Shown: positions 1 to 12,469 of the stretch, in pieces
Numbering within the stretch: position 1 is the first letter of the stretch
Layout of the letters: every line of letters starts with the position of its first letter
Assembly (NCBI GenBank): GCA_022414725.1
Contig: CM039462.1
Span: 60,709,642 to 60,773,641 of the forward strand
Source of the DNA: Microglena sp. YARC
Taxonomy: Eukaryota > Chlorophyta > Chlorophyceae > Chlamydomonadales > Chlamydomonadaceae
DNA length: 64,000 bases
Direction: 5' to 3'
The notes under the pieces: generated by a model
Databases searched by the model: none
Told to the model about the DNA's origin: nothing
The model's input: only the letters and a program-made list of their open reading frames with translations
Translations under genes and position numbers: made by a program

Positions 1-1030
1 AAAAATACTTACCTTTGTATGGCCCCTCATTTTTATTTGTGTAAATCGCGGTAGGCCCATTTAATTTTATATTGGGTGTTGTACCTGTGGATTCCGATTC
101 TATATTTGAGAATGTACCTCATTAGGGCGGGTGGCACCTCAGGAGTTGCTCGTGTACAGCATGCTGCCGGAAATCGGGCCAGGAGGGGTCGTAAGCCCCG
201 GAACCATCGAAAAAAGTCTAAAAATGTGTTCCGGATGGTGGATAGATTATCGACCCTCAAGAAGAGGGGGGGAGGGGGAGGTAGGGTCGACGGCTTTTTC
301 AGAAATTTCCCTCTGATGGTTGAGTGTTAAGAGGCCAAAATTCCTCAGTACTCGGTCTCTTGCTTAAAATGTAAAGCGAGCCTATACACCAAGCTCGGGC
401 GAAATCCTTTCGATCACCCTAATTTCCGACACGCAGTAAACTATAGAGGTGTGAGTTTCTAGATTCCTGTTCTAGATCCATGTCGAAGCACTGCCAGGCT
501 GGCAGATCCTCGTTCAGGGGGTCGAGCCGGTTTCGTTTAAATTATGCTTCGTAACTTCCTCAGCAAGATCGAGCGATCTGATTGTGAATGTAACAGCATA
601 CCCAGAAACTGGTTCGGTCGGGAGCATTCCGATTCCGCGAATTGTTTTCGACAATGAAGTAAATGTGTCCGTAGGGTAGTGCTTTAAGTAGGTGACCTCA
701 CGTTATCTAAGCTTACCACCAAGTGTGAATGTTGGGTTCAAACCAGAAACTCACAATCTTTCCTCCCCAGACTATCTTGGGTATAAGGGAAGAGGTTACT
801 GGGCATGCGACTTTAGGACTTAACACCCTTCAAATTCCACAAGTAAACACGCAAACACTAGCGGAGCTTCAGTCTCGAATCAGGACCTAGGAAAAGGGTG
901 TTTTGCTTGACCTATGTTGTCAAACTTGATCAAATCAAATGTAAGCCACAACATGGATATGAGGTCGTGGTCGAGAGGAGATCATCTATAGAACCCTTAC
1001 TTTTGGCCCTCATTCTTAATTTTTGAAGGG
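1..1030. other. Left-edge non-coding sequence
   Basis: The first 130 bases contain degenerate copies of the AT-rich repeat that forms the array at about 1.1-1.6 kb. From about 130 to 1,030 the sequence is single-copy within the window. A short basic open frame (76-330) has no recognisable domain and I do not call it a gene. A G-run closes the segment near 1,047-1,060. Confidence 0.4.
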
Positions 1031-1109
1031 ATATGGCCGGTGTGGTGGGGGGGGGGGGGGTGGGGGGAGTGCTGATTACAAAAACTACGGCAGGTAGTTA
1101 TATGAAAAA

Positions 1110-1590
1110 ACTTCTGAGGGCCCCAAATGCTCATAGGCGCCCCATTTTTCATGTGTGTGTAGGCCCCCCTTATTGTATTTTGTGTACCTTGTCGTAGGCC
1201 CCCTTATTTTATTTTGTACCTCGCAAGGGCCCCCTTATTTTTATTTGCTTGTACTTTGTAGGCCCTTATTTATTTGTGGTACTGGGTGGGTGTACCTTGG
1301 GTAGTAGAGGCCCCCTTATTTTATTTGTGTACCTCTAGGCCCCCTTATGTTATTGGGGTGGTGTACCTAGTAGGCCTCCTGTTATTATATTTTGTACTCT
1401 ATGGACATCCCACATTTTAATAGTGTACCCTTTTGTAGCCCTACTTATTTTCATTTTGTGTACCTCGCAGGCTCCCTTACTTTCATTTGTGTACCTCCTT
1501 TGGCCCCCTTATTCATTTGTGTACCTCGTTAGGTTACCCCCTTATTTCATTTCATTGTTGTACCCTCGTAGGCTCCCTCAGCAGCAGTGG
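1110..1590. repeat. Tandem array, about 40-50 bp AT/C-rich unit
   Basis: About ten degenerate units of the form TAGGCCCCCTTATTTTATTT followed by GTGTACCTCG. Spacing is irregular and many units differ by one-base indels. The same motif appears at positions 20-120. There is no coding potential. Confidence 0.75.
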
Positions 1591-1679
1591 CCCACATGCA
1601 AGGCGAATGCGCTTATCGTAGTCCTCATGCTCTGCTCCCGCACACGGTAAAGTTTGTAGCGGTCACATATAAGCATGCA

Positions 1680-2960
1680 CCTCGCTAGGTCATTGGTGCC
1701 TGCAAAGAAGATAACGCTCCAGCAATTGCTCTCCGTCTGAAGCCTGCGAGCAGAAGACAGTGGGGACCGGCATGGCGTGGTTGGTGGTGGGGGTGTTGTG
1801 GTGTGTGGGGGGGGGGGGGGGCGGTGGTTGTGGATGGGTGGGTTGTGGTGGTGGGGTGGTGGTGGTGTGTGGTGTGTGGTGGTGGTGTGGAGGGGTGGTG
1901 GGATAGAGAGAAGGGTGGAGTACGTGTACCGCTGTACGAATGTATAAGCATGCACCTAGCTAGTAATCATTGGTGCCTGCGCAAAGAAGATAAGTCAGCA
2001 ATGGCTCTCCTGTCGTGAAGCCTGCCGAGCAGGATAGGGCAAAAAGTAGGGACTGGCATGGCGGGGTGGTGGTGGGTGGGGGGGGGGTGTGGGGTGGGAG
2101 GGGGGTCTGGCTGTAGTTTGCGTGTAATGCGTGTGTGGTTGGCGGTGGTGCCTGCAAAGAAGATAAGCTCAGCAATGGATTCCCGTTTTTGGTGAAGCCT
2201 GCAAGCAAAAGACAGTGGGACTGGTCGCCGGTGGTAGTGGTGGGTTTGTGGTGTGGTGTGATGTGGTGTGTGGGGGGGGGGGGGGGGGGGTCTGGCTGTG
2301 AGTTTGCGTTTTGCGTGTGTGGTTGGGCAGTGTGCCTGCAAAGAAGATAAGCTCAAGCAATGAATTCTCCGTCGTGAAGCCTGCAAGCAAAAGACAGTGG
2401 TGACGGCACGGGTGGTGGTGGTGGTGTGTGTGGAGGGGGGTGGAGGGTGGGGGGGTGGTTATCTTGCTGTGAGTTTGTGTGGTGTGTGTGTGTGTGGTTG
2501 GGGAAAACATAATGAAACTAATATACAACTCTGTGGAGGGTGGTTGGCGTTCTGAGGGGTGGTGTGTGTGAGAGAGCAGTAGGGACCGGCATATAGTAGG
2601 GTATCTGGTCGTGGGGAGTAGCGACCCAGAATATCAGTAATGAGAACGCCTGTGGGGCGTGGGTATCAAGGGGTTAGCCTTGTGTCGTACGGCGGTACAC
2701 ATACTTCCCCTTCTCTCTACACCACCACCTCCACACACCCACCCACCACAACACAGCACACCACACACCCCACACCAACAACTACCACATCACCACGCCC
2801 CCCCCCGCCCACACACACACACAACCACCACCACAACCAACCACCACACAACAACACCACCACCTCCACACCACCGCCCCCCCCCCGACACACAACCACC
2901 ATCCCCCCCCACGCACACCACCACACCACAACACACAACCAACCCTTTACAAGCAGAGAA
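1680..2960. repeat. GT/G-rich then CA/C-rich low-complexity array with an interspersed unit
   Basis: Four G-rich blocks (about 1,780-1,910, 2,060-2,130, 2,225-2,300 and 2,400-2,500) alternate with copies of a roughly 80 bp unit containing TGCCTGCAAAGAAGATAAG and AAGCCTGCAAGCAAAAGACA. After about 2,700 the composition flips to CA/C-rich and ends with a related unit (AGAGAAGACAGTAGGACTGG). The G-rich and C-rich halves are roughly inverted. The long open frames here follow from the low complexity and are not genes. Confidence 0.65.
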
Positions 2961-2983
2961 GACAGTAGGACTGGCATATCAGT

Positions 2984-3152
2984 AGGACCAAAAATCATAT
3001 GAGTGCTGACCAAAGGCGAGTATGATAGCATATGATATCATAAAAACTGCATCATATGATATTGTAGATAAATGGTAACTTTAGCCAAGTCAGATTGTTG
3101 GCATCATATGATGGCATGCTGTCATATGATATCATATTGCCGTCCCCTAGAA
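2984..3152 (-). mobile_element. MITE-like element rich in ATCATATGAT, copy 1
   Basis: About 165 bp containing several ATCATATGAT or ATGATATCAT palindromes and the internal sequence TAAATGGTAACTTTAGCC. It is the reverse complement of 57,572-57,729 over nearly its whole length. The ends read approximately TAGGGACNGGCAA, and a TA target duplication is possible. No coding capacity is seen, so it is probably a non-autonomous DNA element. Confidence 0.6.
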
Positions 3153-3289
3153 GACAGTATGTTGGGTTGAATTTAATATAATTGTTACATGCTTTCCAGC
3201 CAACTATGGACTGACTCACTGTTGAGCTTCCAATTCTGAATTCCCCCATGCGAGACCTGGTAACCAGAGACCATAAAGAATAAATAAAT

Positions 3290-3535
3290 AATATAAAATA
3301 AAAATAAATAAATAAAATAATAATAAATAAATATAACACCTATAACGAGGGCGTGTGGTTGAGGGGGCAGGCCCGTTTGCTTTCACTGGGGGCCAACCAC
3401 CAATAAGAAACACTAGGGACCAGACTAGAGGTAACAGTATGCTGGGTTGCCAATCGAGCTGACGCCAGAGCACCCGAAGGGGGAGTCGACCCCCGACTGT
3501 TTCATCCTCAAGCGATCTGGTCTACCACGTTAGAC
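3290..3535 (-). mobile_element. SINE-like element with tRNA-type promoter and ATTT tail
   Basis: On the minus strand a tRNA-like head (A-box-like TGGTAGACCAG, B-box-like GGTCGACTCCC) is followed by a body containing TTGGTGGTTGGCCCCCAGTG and CCTCAACCACACGCC. It ends in an ATTTATTTATT tail. Body and tail recur at 18,867-18,955, 49,440-49,500 and 61,612-61,700, in both orientations. This is the layout expected of a tRNA-derived SINE. The head has no proper acceptor stem, so it is not a tRNA gene. Confidence 0.5.
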
Positions 3536-3739
3536 ATTGTATATTACACTGATAAGGGGCTAGGCCTTAGGGATAATGCACCTAAGCGCCTCGGGTTGAT
3601 GCCGAAGCATTATGCATATGTAAATGCACGAGCACATGCAAACGAACCAAGGCTCCAGGAGACCCACTGTAGAGATCGCGAAAGGAAGGTCCTCAACACA
3701 AAAGACGTGCTTACAAGGTGCATGGCGTCGACAAATGCA

Positions 3740-6700
3740 TACACACCTACCCTGCATCATGTATCTTAGTCAGGGGCAACCGACAGAGTTAGAGGACTTG
3801 CCAATCTCGAAGACAGACGTTGTACAAGGTGCATGGCCCGTCGACAAATGCATACCACACCTACCCTGCCTCATGTATCTTAGTCCAGGGGCAACCAACC
3901 AGGTGAAAGGGACTTGCCATCTCGAAGACAGACGTATACAAGGTGCACGCTGGCGTCGACAAATAACATACAGCACTACCTTACCTGCCACATGTTATCT
4001 TAGTCCAGGGGGCAACCAACAGGTTAAAGGGACTTGCCATCTCGAAGACAGACGTATACAAGGTGCATGGCGTCGACAAACTGCATACACACCTACCCTG
4101 CCTCATGTATCTTAGTTCCAGGGGCAACCAACCAGGTTAAGGGACTTGCCAATCTCGCAAGACAGACGTGGTACAAAGGGTGCAGACTCGCGTGTTTCAA
4201 AGGTGCACGGTAGCGTTCATATAATTGCCACTTACCCTGCCCTTCATGTATCTAGTCCAGGGCAAACCACCAGGGTTAAAGGGAAATTACGATAAGCACC
4301 AAGACGATGGCAGATACAACAATGATACTATATAAGGGGCCACAGGGTCTCTTCTCTATTTAGTTATTATTTTTTTACGGTGATGGCGTTTTTTGCGATC
4401 TTTTTTATTTTTTTTTTTCTTATTAATGTATATGTGTTTTGTTCTGTATATGTCTTTTTTATGTATTTGGTTTGGCATGTTATCTTAGGTCTAAACTAGG
4501 GTTAAAGGGATTGCCAACTCGAGACAGACGTATACAAGGTGCATGGCAGTTGACGGACAATGCATGTGTTGTCTGGTGTTTGTATCATATATATATACTA
4601 TATGTTGTGGGGTGTGTTATGTTATTCCTGCCTCATGGTAATTCTTAGTCCAGGGGCAACCAACCAGGTTAAAGGGACTGCTCAATCTCGAAGACAGACG
4701 TGTTACTAAGGTAGCATGGCATTCGACAAATGCATACACATAGCCTCCTACCTGCCTCATGTATCTTAGTCCAGGGGCAACACAATCCAGGTGTTAAAAG
4801 GAGCTTGCCAATCTCGAAGACAGACGTATGTAACAGAGGTGCATGGCATCTGATAACAAATGCATGCTATACAACATACTGTATCATGTATTCTTAACAG
4901 TCCAGGGGCAACCAATCCAGGTTAAAGGAGACTTGCCAATCTCGAAGACAGACGTTGTATACAAGGTGCATGGGCACGACAAATGCATACACACCTACCC
5001 TGCCACATGTATCTTTAGTCCAGGGGCAACCAACCCAGGTTAAAGGGACTTGCCAATCGTCGAAGACAGACTATACAAGGTGCATGGCGTCGACAAATGC
5101 ATACACACCTTACCCTACCTCACTGTACCTCATGTATCTTAGTCCAGGGAGCAAAGACCAACCAGGTTAAAGGGATGTTGCCAATCTCGAAGACGACGTG
5201 TACAAGGTGCATGGCGTCGACAAATGCATACACACCTACCCTGCCTTCATGTATCTTAGTCCAGGGGCAACCAACCAGGTTAAAGGGACTTGCAATACTC
5301 AGAGACAGAGGCGTGTACAGGAGTGGCATGCATCGAGATGATTACACCCTACCTGCCTCATGTATCTTTCCAGGCGGGGCAACCAAACCGGTTAAAGGGA
5401 CTTGCCAATCTCGAAGACAGACTGTATACAAGGTTGCATGGCGTCGACAAATGGCTATACACACCTACCGCCACATGTATCTTAGTTCGCAAAGGGCAAA
5501 GCCAACTAGGTTGAAAGGTACTTGCCAATCTCGAAGACACAGACGTATGTACAAGGTGCATTAGCGTTACAATGCATACACAGTAACCCTGCCTCATGTA
5601 TCTTTAGTCCAGGGGCAACAACCAGGTTAAAAGGACTTGCCAATCTCGACAAGCAGACGTTTGTACAAGGTGGGTGCATTGGGCCGGTCGAATGCAATAC
5701 CACACCATACACACCTACCCTGCCAGGTATTTAAGATCAGGGGCAAACAATAGTGAACAGGGACTTGCCAAATCTCGAAGACAGGAACGTTAGATGTACG
5801 AAGGTTGCATTGGGCGTTGACAACAACCTACCCTGCTCTGTTTCTTAGTCCAGGGCACCAACCAGTTAAAGGGACTTGCCATATCTGAAGAAGAACGTAT
5901 ACAAGGTTGACATGGCGTTCGGACAAATGTCAGTTACACACCATGACCCTTGCTGCCACATTTTTTAGTCAGGGGCAACCAAACCAGTGACAGGCACTTT
6001 GCCAATTTCTCGAAGACAGAACGTAGTACAAGGTGGCATGGGGATCGACAAATGCATACACACCTACCCTTTGCTTGCATCTTAGTCCAGGGGCAACCAA
6101 CCCAGGTTAAAGGACTTGCCATGTTACGAAGACAAGACGTATTACAAAGGTGCCATGCAATCGACAAATGCATACACAACTTCACTACCATGCCTCGACA
6201 TGTTCTTAAGTTCACAGGTGGCAACTCAACACTAGGGTTAATAGGGACTTTGCCAATTCTCGCAGACAGACGTATACAAGGTGCATGGCAGTCGACAAAT
6301 GCAACAACACCTACCCGCTCATGTACTTAGTCCAGGCGGCAAGAACCATGTTTAAAGGAGCTTTGCCAATCTCGAAGACAGACGTGTACATAGGTGCATC
6401 GGCATCGACAAATGCATACACAACCTACCCTGCTCATCATGTATCTTAGTCACAGGGGCAAACCAACTATGTGAAAGGGATTGCCAATCTCGAATAGACA
6501 GACGTTACAAGGTGACGATGGCTGTCGCAAATGCAGAACACACCTAACCCTGCCTCATGTATCTTAGTCCAGGGGCAACAACCAGGTTAAAGGAACTTGC
6601 CGAATCTCGAAGACGACGTGTACAAGTGCATGGATCGACAAATGCATATCACACCTACCCTGCCTCATATCTTTAGTCCAGGGGCAAACCAACCAGGTTA

Positions 6701-6880
6701 AAGAGGACTTGCGATCTCTCGAAGACAGACGTGTACAAGGTGCATGGCATCGGACAAATGCATACACACATACCCTACTCACAAACTGTCATCCACATAT
6801 TATATTTGTTCTTACAGTCCGAAGGGCAACCAATTAGGTTTAAAGGGCGGACTTGCCAAATCTTCGGAATAATCAACTTT
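3740..6880. repeat. Satellite, about 110 bp unit, about 28 copies, containing a MITE end
   Basis: Each unit reads roughly CTTAGTCCAGGGGCAACCAA, CAGGTTAAAGGGACTTGCCA, ATCTCGAAGACAGACG, TACAAGGTGCATGGCGTCGA, CAAATGCATACACACCTACC. The first forty bases match the terminal sequence of the MITE family at 24,403-24,618, 53,218-53,312 and 61,298-61,395. Units differ by many one-base indels. An unrelated insertion interrupts the array at about 4,300-4,500. Confidence 0.85.
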
Positions 6881-7059
6881 TCTGTTTCAGTTTAAATCTA
6901 TTCGTTTAAATCTGTTCCGGGTTTTAAATCTGTTTCGTTTAAATTTTTGTTTATCCTCCTTGCGCCCTGCTAGCACCACATATTACCTAACAGTCCAGGC
7001 ATAGCCAAATATGCTAACGAAACTTGCACCTCCTCGAATAATCAAGAACATTCTAGATT

Positions 7060-7520
7060 ACCTAAGGAGGGGCTGAGCTCTCATTTTCTTTTGTGCGACG
7101 CATGGCAATTTGAGCGACTGGGTGCGATTCTAGATTACAGGAGGGGCTGAGCACTGCAGCCCAGGCCACCAGGAGGGGCTGGGCACCAGGAGGGCTGAGC
7201 ACTACAGCCCAGCAGGATTCTAGATTACCAGGAGGGGTTGAGCACTAAGCCCAGGCCACCAGGAAGGGGCTGAGCACTACAGCCCAGCAGGATTCTAGAT
7301 TATCCAGGAGGGGCTGAGACTTGCAGCCCAGGACCAGGAGGGGGCTGGGCACCAGGGAGGGCTGAGCAACTACAGCCAGCAGGATCTAGATTACCAGGAG
7401 GGGCTGAGCACTACAGCCCAGGCCACCAGGAGGGGACTGGGCACCAGGAGGCTGAGCACTACAGCCAAGCAGGATTCGTAGATTACCAGGAGGGGTGCGC
7501 ACTCATTTTCTTTCGTGCGA
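7060..7520. repeat. Tandem array, about 90 bp unit, five copies
   Basis: The unit includes GATTCTAGATTACCAGGAGG, GGCTGAGCACTACAGCCCAG and CCACCAGGAGGGGCTGGGCA. The unit is itself internally repetitive (CACCAGGAGGGGCTG). The array is bounded on both sides by copies of CTCATTTTCTTTCGTGCGAC (about 7,080 and 7,502). Confidence 0.75.
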
Positions 7521-7779
7521 CGCATGGCCAATTGACGCGACTAGAGTGACGTCCTTCCAGGGGCAACGCGCTGCCCCACAATTCCGCGCGGAGCGTTATG
7601 CGCGGAGATGCCCTAGGGGTTGTAGGGGGCATTTCTGACTAGTTTTAGCCAGGGGACCCATGCGTCACCATGCAGGCGACGGAATGGCGAGCGTCGTCAG
7701 TTAAACTATAGTGCTGTTCATCCAAATTTATCTCTCACAGTCAGGGATGCTCTGCTCTTGGCCCTCATCCCCCCCCACA

Positions 7780-7781
7780 GG

Positions 7782-7823
<42 letters not shown>

Positions 7824-8345
7824 CACACACAGCCACCACACACAGACCACACCACACCACACCACACCACACCACACCACACCACACACCCTCACACCCT
7901 CACTCCCACCCCCCACACACACTCCTCCTTCCGCACACCCCCCAACCCCAACCCACCCAACTCCCACACACCAAAACTCATTCCTATTCCACACATTGAC
8001 AAACACAATGCTCCCCCCCCCCCCCACACACAACAAGCACATCCCACGCGCCACACAACGCACACACACACACTCCTTCCCCACACACACCACACAACAC
8101 GCACACACACACACTTCTCCCCCACACCACCACACACACTACACATCACGCACATGCACACACACACTCCTATGCCCCCATGATGGCACCACCAACCACA
8201 CACACACACACACACACAAACACTCCTCCCACCATCACCAAACCATTACACACACTCCCCCCCCCACACACACACACACACACACATTCACACACAAACC
8301 ACACACAACACAAACCACACAGAAACACTCAATCCCTCCCTCCCC
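7780..8345. repeat. CA-rich microsatellite tract
   Basis: Over 500 bp of (CA)n interspersed with CACAC/CCCC blocks and a C-run near 8,013. All six frames stay open because of composition, so the predicted histidine/threonine-rich peptides are artefacts. Confidence 0.85.
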
Positions 8346-8967
8346 AGCCTCCAGCTCCACATAATGTAGAGACGCACCTGTTGCCCGTGGATACTGGGGT
8401 CTTCTCCCCTTTCCGCGCATTGGCCCCTGGTATGTGTATTCCCGAGAATTGGGGGACGATGGTGCAATCGCCTTCTCTCCGAAAGCGCCATTTCCCGGAA
8501 AGCTCGACACTGACCCCTGCTGCCTCCAACCCGGTATCTGGCTTCGAAGACAGCTGGCTTTACGGAGCTACCAGGGTTATGGCTCCATTGGTAGCAGCCA
8601 CGTTCTGGCTTTGAATAGTGGGAGGATCACAGAACCTGGTTTGGGCATCGGCCATGCCGTCGTATCTATGAGCCTGGCTTCATTGGAGATCGAAAGGAAG
8701 TAAGCACTACTGTTCGCGGCTTATTATATAGGAGCAATGTCAGCAGAAAATTAAGGATAGCAGCGAGATTTTGGGTCAGTCAGGCGTGCGAAAATGTCAA
8801 TCAGCTTGATCGCCCACGGGTTTCTGGCTTGATATCTGCACCATCCACATGCGCTCATACTGCATGACGGTCGTTACGCGTACTGTACAGCAGGGCTGGC
8901 TCCAACCCGTACTTACAACACTCAATATACAGTCGGCAAGGCTAAATCGCCGCTGTCTCCGGGCAGT
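8346..8967 (+). other. Unique segment with unassigned open frame (8,434-8,703)
   Basis: The sequence changes abruptly from CA-repeat to balanced, non-repetitive DNA. One plus-strand frame runs to a TAA-type stop at 8,703 and encodes about 89 residues with mixed composition, ending in AVVSMSLASLEIERK. I recognise no domain. It could be an exon or a gene fragment, but there is no upstream start context or splice-site support. Confidence 0.2.
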
Positions 8968-8999
8968 CTAACTCACCAGATTGTAAACGTACGCTGCAC

Positions 9000-9845
9000 G
9001 CTTAGGTACAAATCCTATGCGTGGCGTACGTTTGCCCGACGGCATTCCATAGCTTCCCCAAACGTACGGCGTAGCATACGTTTCGCCACCTCGAAGCCAA
9101 CCCAAACGTTATGCTATGCATACGTTCGCCCCATGGCACAACATGCCAAAACGTATGCAAAGAATACGTTTGCCCAGACTCGAAGCAACCCCAACGTACG
9201 CCTGCATACGTTCGCCCCCGTCGAAGCCAACCCAAACGTATGAATGGCATACGTTCCGCCCCACGGAATTATCCAGCCCAAAACGTAAGCATGAGCCATA
9301 GTTCGCCCACCCTGAAACACACCCAAACGTATTGCATAGAATACGTTCGCATCCACGGCATAACAGCCCAAAACGTATGCCTAGCATACGTTTTGCCCCA
9401 CCTCTCGCAACCAGCCAAAACGTATGCCTAGCATAACGTTTGCCCCACCTCGAAGCCAACCCAAACGTATGCATAGCATACGTTTCGCCCCATCGCATAA
9501 CAGCCCATACGGTATGCTATGCGTACGTTCGCCCACCTCGAAAAAACCAGCCAAACGTACGCCTAGCATACGTTCTTCCCCACCGTGAAACCAGCCCAAA
9601 CTGTACGCATAGCATAGCGTTAGTCCACCTTGAAGCCAACCCCAAGACGTGATGCACATCATACGTTCGCCCCCTCATAACAGCCCCATAACGTTATGCA
9701 TAGCATGACGTTTCGCCCCACCTGAAACCAGCCCAACGCACGCATAGCATAACGTTCGTTCCAACGGATTAACCAACCCAAACGTATGCATTCTGTACGT
9801 TCCGCCGCCACTCGCAACCAGCCCAAACGTGTGCATAAGCGAACC
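9000..9845. repeat. 45 bp palindrome-bearing satellite, left arm
   Basis: Units carry a short palindrome of the form ACGTATGCATAGCATACGT followed by CGCCCCACCTCGAAGCCAAC. This arm is the reverse complement of 16,440-17,270 and carries more one-base differences than the right arm. Confidence 0.85.
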
Positions 9846-9849
9846 TAGG

Positions 9850-10126
9850 GATGGGCACTTGCATGGCACTTTGCCATGGCTGCATGAGGGTTTAGGTGGG
9901 CACTGCACATGGCTGTGAAAGGGTGGGGGGGCACCCTGCCAGATGGCTGCGTAAGGGTTGGGGGGGGCCTGCAAGATGCAATGGCTGTGAAGGGCATTGG
10001 GGGGGCCCTTGCATAGCTGTGTAGGGAGAGGAGGGGCACTGCCATGCATGATGTTAGGGGTGGGGGGCTCTGCATGGCTTTGGGAGGGGCTGGTAGGGAT
10101 GCGCCTGCCATCCTATTGGCTGTGTA

Positions 10127-10157
<31 letters not shown>

Positions 10158-10905
10158 TTTTTCTTTTCGGGAGGGGGTCTGCCATGGCTCTGCAGGGTTG
10201 GGGGGGCCTGCCATAGGCTGGTGCGGGGGAGAGGAAGCCCCACTGCCATGGATGTTGTAAAGGTGGTGAGGGGGGCTCTTGCCATGGCTTTGGAGGGGTT
10301 GGAGGAGCCATGCCATGGCTGTGTAGGGAGCAGGTGGGGGGCCCTAGGCATGTTGGTGGCTGGTGCAGGGTGGGGAGGGACCTGCCAGGGACATGGGCTG
10401 ATGTTTAGGGGTGAGGGGGACTGTCTGCCATGCGGCTTTGGAAGGCGTTGGTTTGGGCACTACCATGGCTGTGGGTGTAGGGCGAATGGCATAGCTGTTG
10501 GGAGAAGGACGGTGGGGCACTGCCCATGGCTGTGTAATGGGGTGGGGGCGGCACTGTCCCTTGGGGTGGCACTGCCATAGCTGTATGTAGGGCAGTTCAG
10601 TGGGGGGCACTGGGGTATAGGGATGGGGTGGCACTGCATGGATGTGTAGGGGCTGAGGGGGCTATGCCAAAGGCTGTGTGTATGCGTCCTGGTAGAGGCT
10701 GGGGGGGGCACTTGCATGGCTCTGCACGAGGCTGGGGGCAAGCTACTGCCATGGCTGTGATGGGGTTAGGATGGCCAACTACCATGGTGTATAGGGGGTG
10801 GGGTTGCAACTTGGGGACTGCATGGATTGTTATTGGGGTCGGCGGCACTCCATTGCTGTGTACGGGAGGGGGGGGCTGCCATTTAATGTAAAGGTGTGTG
10901 ACCTG

Positions 10906-10939
<34 letters not shown>

Positions 10940-12460
10940 GGGGGCTCTGCCATGCCTGGTTGTAGGGGTTGGGGGCACGAACACTTCCATGGATGTGTTT
11001 AGGGATGTGGAGGGGCAAACTACTTTATCAGGGGGAGGGCACTGCAAACATGGCTGCGAACTAGGTAGGTAGGGGCGGCAATGCCATTAACTAATGTAGG
11101 AGGTTTGGGGGTCAGAGTCAATTGCCATGAGTCTGCGGTAGGGCGAGGGGGCTAATGCCATGGCTGTGTAGAGTGGTGGGGCACTGCATGGGCTCTGCAG
11201 GGTTGGGGATGAGGGGGGGGCTGCACTGCAATGGCTGTGTTGTTGGGTCTGCACGTTGGGCTTTTTCTCATACGTGAATGCACTAAATGGGTATGTATAG
11301 GGGTGGAGGGGCACTGCCATGGATTGTTTTGGAGGTCGTCGGGGGCGACCTGCATTGCTCGTCGTGCTCGCTCGGGGGGGTGGTGCGATTCTATATGTAG
11401 TGTGGGCTGTCTCGCGTAAATGCACCTTCCCGTGAGTGCACTCATGGGGTGGTGTGTGGTGTGTGTGGGGGGGGGGGGCGAGGGGCCTCTGCCATGCCTT
11501 TGCTGTAGGGGTTGGGAGGGGGCACTGCCTGCATTGTAGGGTGGCTATATGGGGGCACTGCATGGCTGCGTAAAGTGATTATTAGGGGGGCAAATGCCAT
11601 TTGCTAGTAGGGGTTGGGGGTAGGTCGATTGCCTGGCTGCGTAAATTCATAGAGGGTTAGGGGGAACTGCATGGCTTGTGAAGACTGGTTGGGGGGGGCA
11701 TTGCATGGCTGCGTAGGGCTTTGGGGGAGGCACTACACAACCATCGCCGCGTGTAGGGGTGGGGGCACAGCCATGGATCGTTGTGATTGGGGTGGGGCAC
11801 TGTGCGCCATTGCTGTGTAAGGGGAGGGGGGGAGCTTCCATTTGATAGTGGAAGTGCTACAGTGTGTGTTGGGGGGGGGGGAAGGAGGGGGGGGGCACTT
11901 CCATGGCTGTTAGGGCGTTGGGGGGCACTGCCATGGCTGATGTAGGGCTGGGGGAATTAGGTACTGCCATGCCTGTATTGGGTGGGGAGGCACTAGCCAT
12001 GCCTGGAGTAGGGTAGGGGGGGGCAATGCCATGCTACGTTAGAGGTGGGGGACGGTCACTGCCATGGCGCGTAAGTAGGGTTAGCGGTTAGGGGGGAACT
12101 GTCATATGGCTGTGAAGGAGCGGTGGGGGCATGTGCCATGGCTGTGCTGACTAGGGCATTGGGGGGGGCACTACCATGGCTGTGTAGGATAAATCTAAGG
12201 AGAATAGGGGTGGGGGGACGCATTAACTTGCTATGTTGTGTAGGGGGGGGAGGCCCCGAGGGACCGCGGCGGAACCGCGGGGGGCCATGGATTAGGGGGT
12301 GTATTGGGGGGGGGGGAACTGCATTGACGGGTATTGGGGTGGGGGCCACTGCCTTGGCAGTGAGAGGGGGTCTGCTTTGATGTGTAGGTGGGTGGGGGGG
12401 GGGGGGGGGGGGTGGGGGGGGCACTTCCACTGTGTAGGGGTGCGGGGCACTGACATGGCT
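9850..12460. repeat. 31 bp G-rich CCATGG satellite, left arm
   Basis: About 80 degenerate units of GGGGGGCACTGCCATGGCTG then TGTAGGGGTTG. It contains several G-runs, notably 10,128-10,155, 10,902-10,938 and 12,393-12,420. It is complementary in orientation to 13,925-16,435. The same family recurs at 27,000-28,030. Confidence 0.85.
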
Positions 12461-12469
12461 ACGTAGGGC

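Noticed and set aside
3740..6880. CRISPR-like array
   Set aside because: The whole unit repeats, with no unique spacers and no cas genes, and the context is eukaryotic. It is a satellite.
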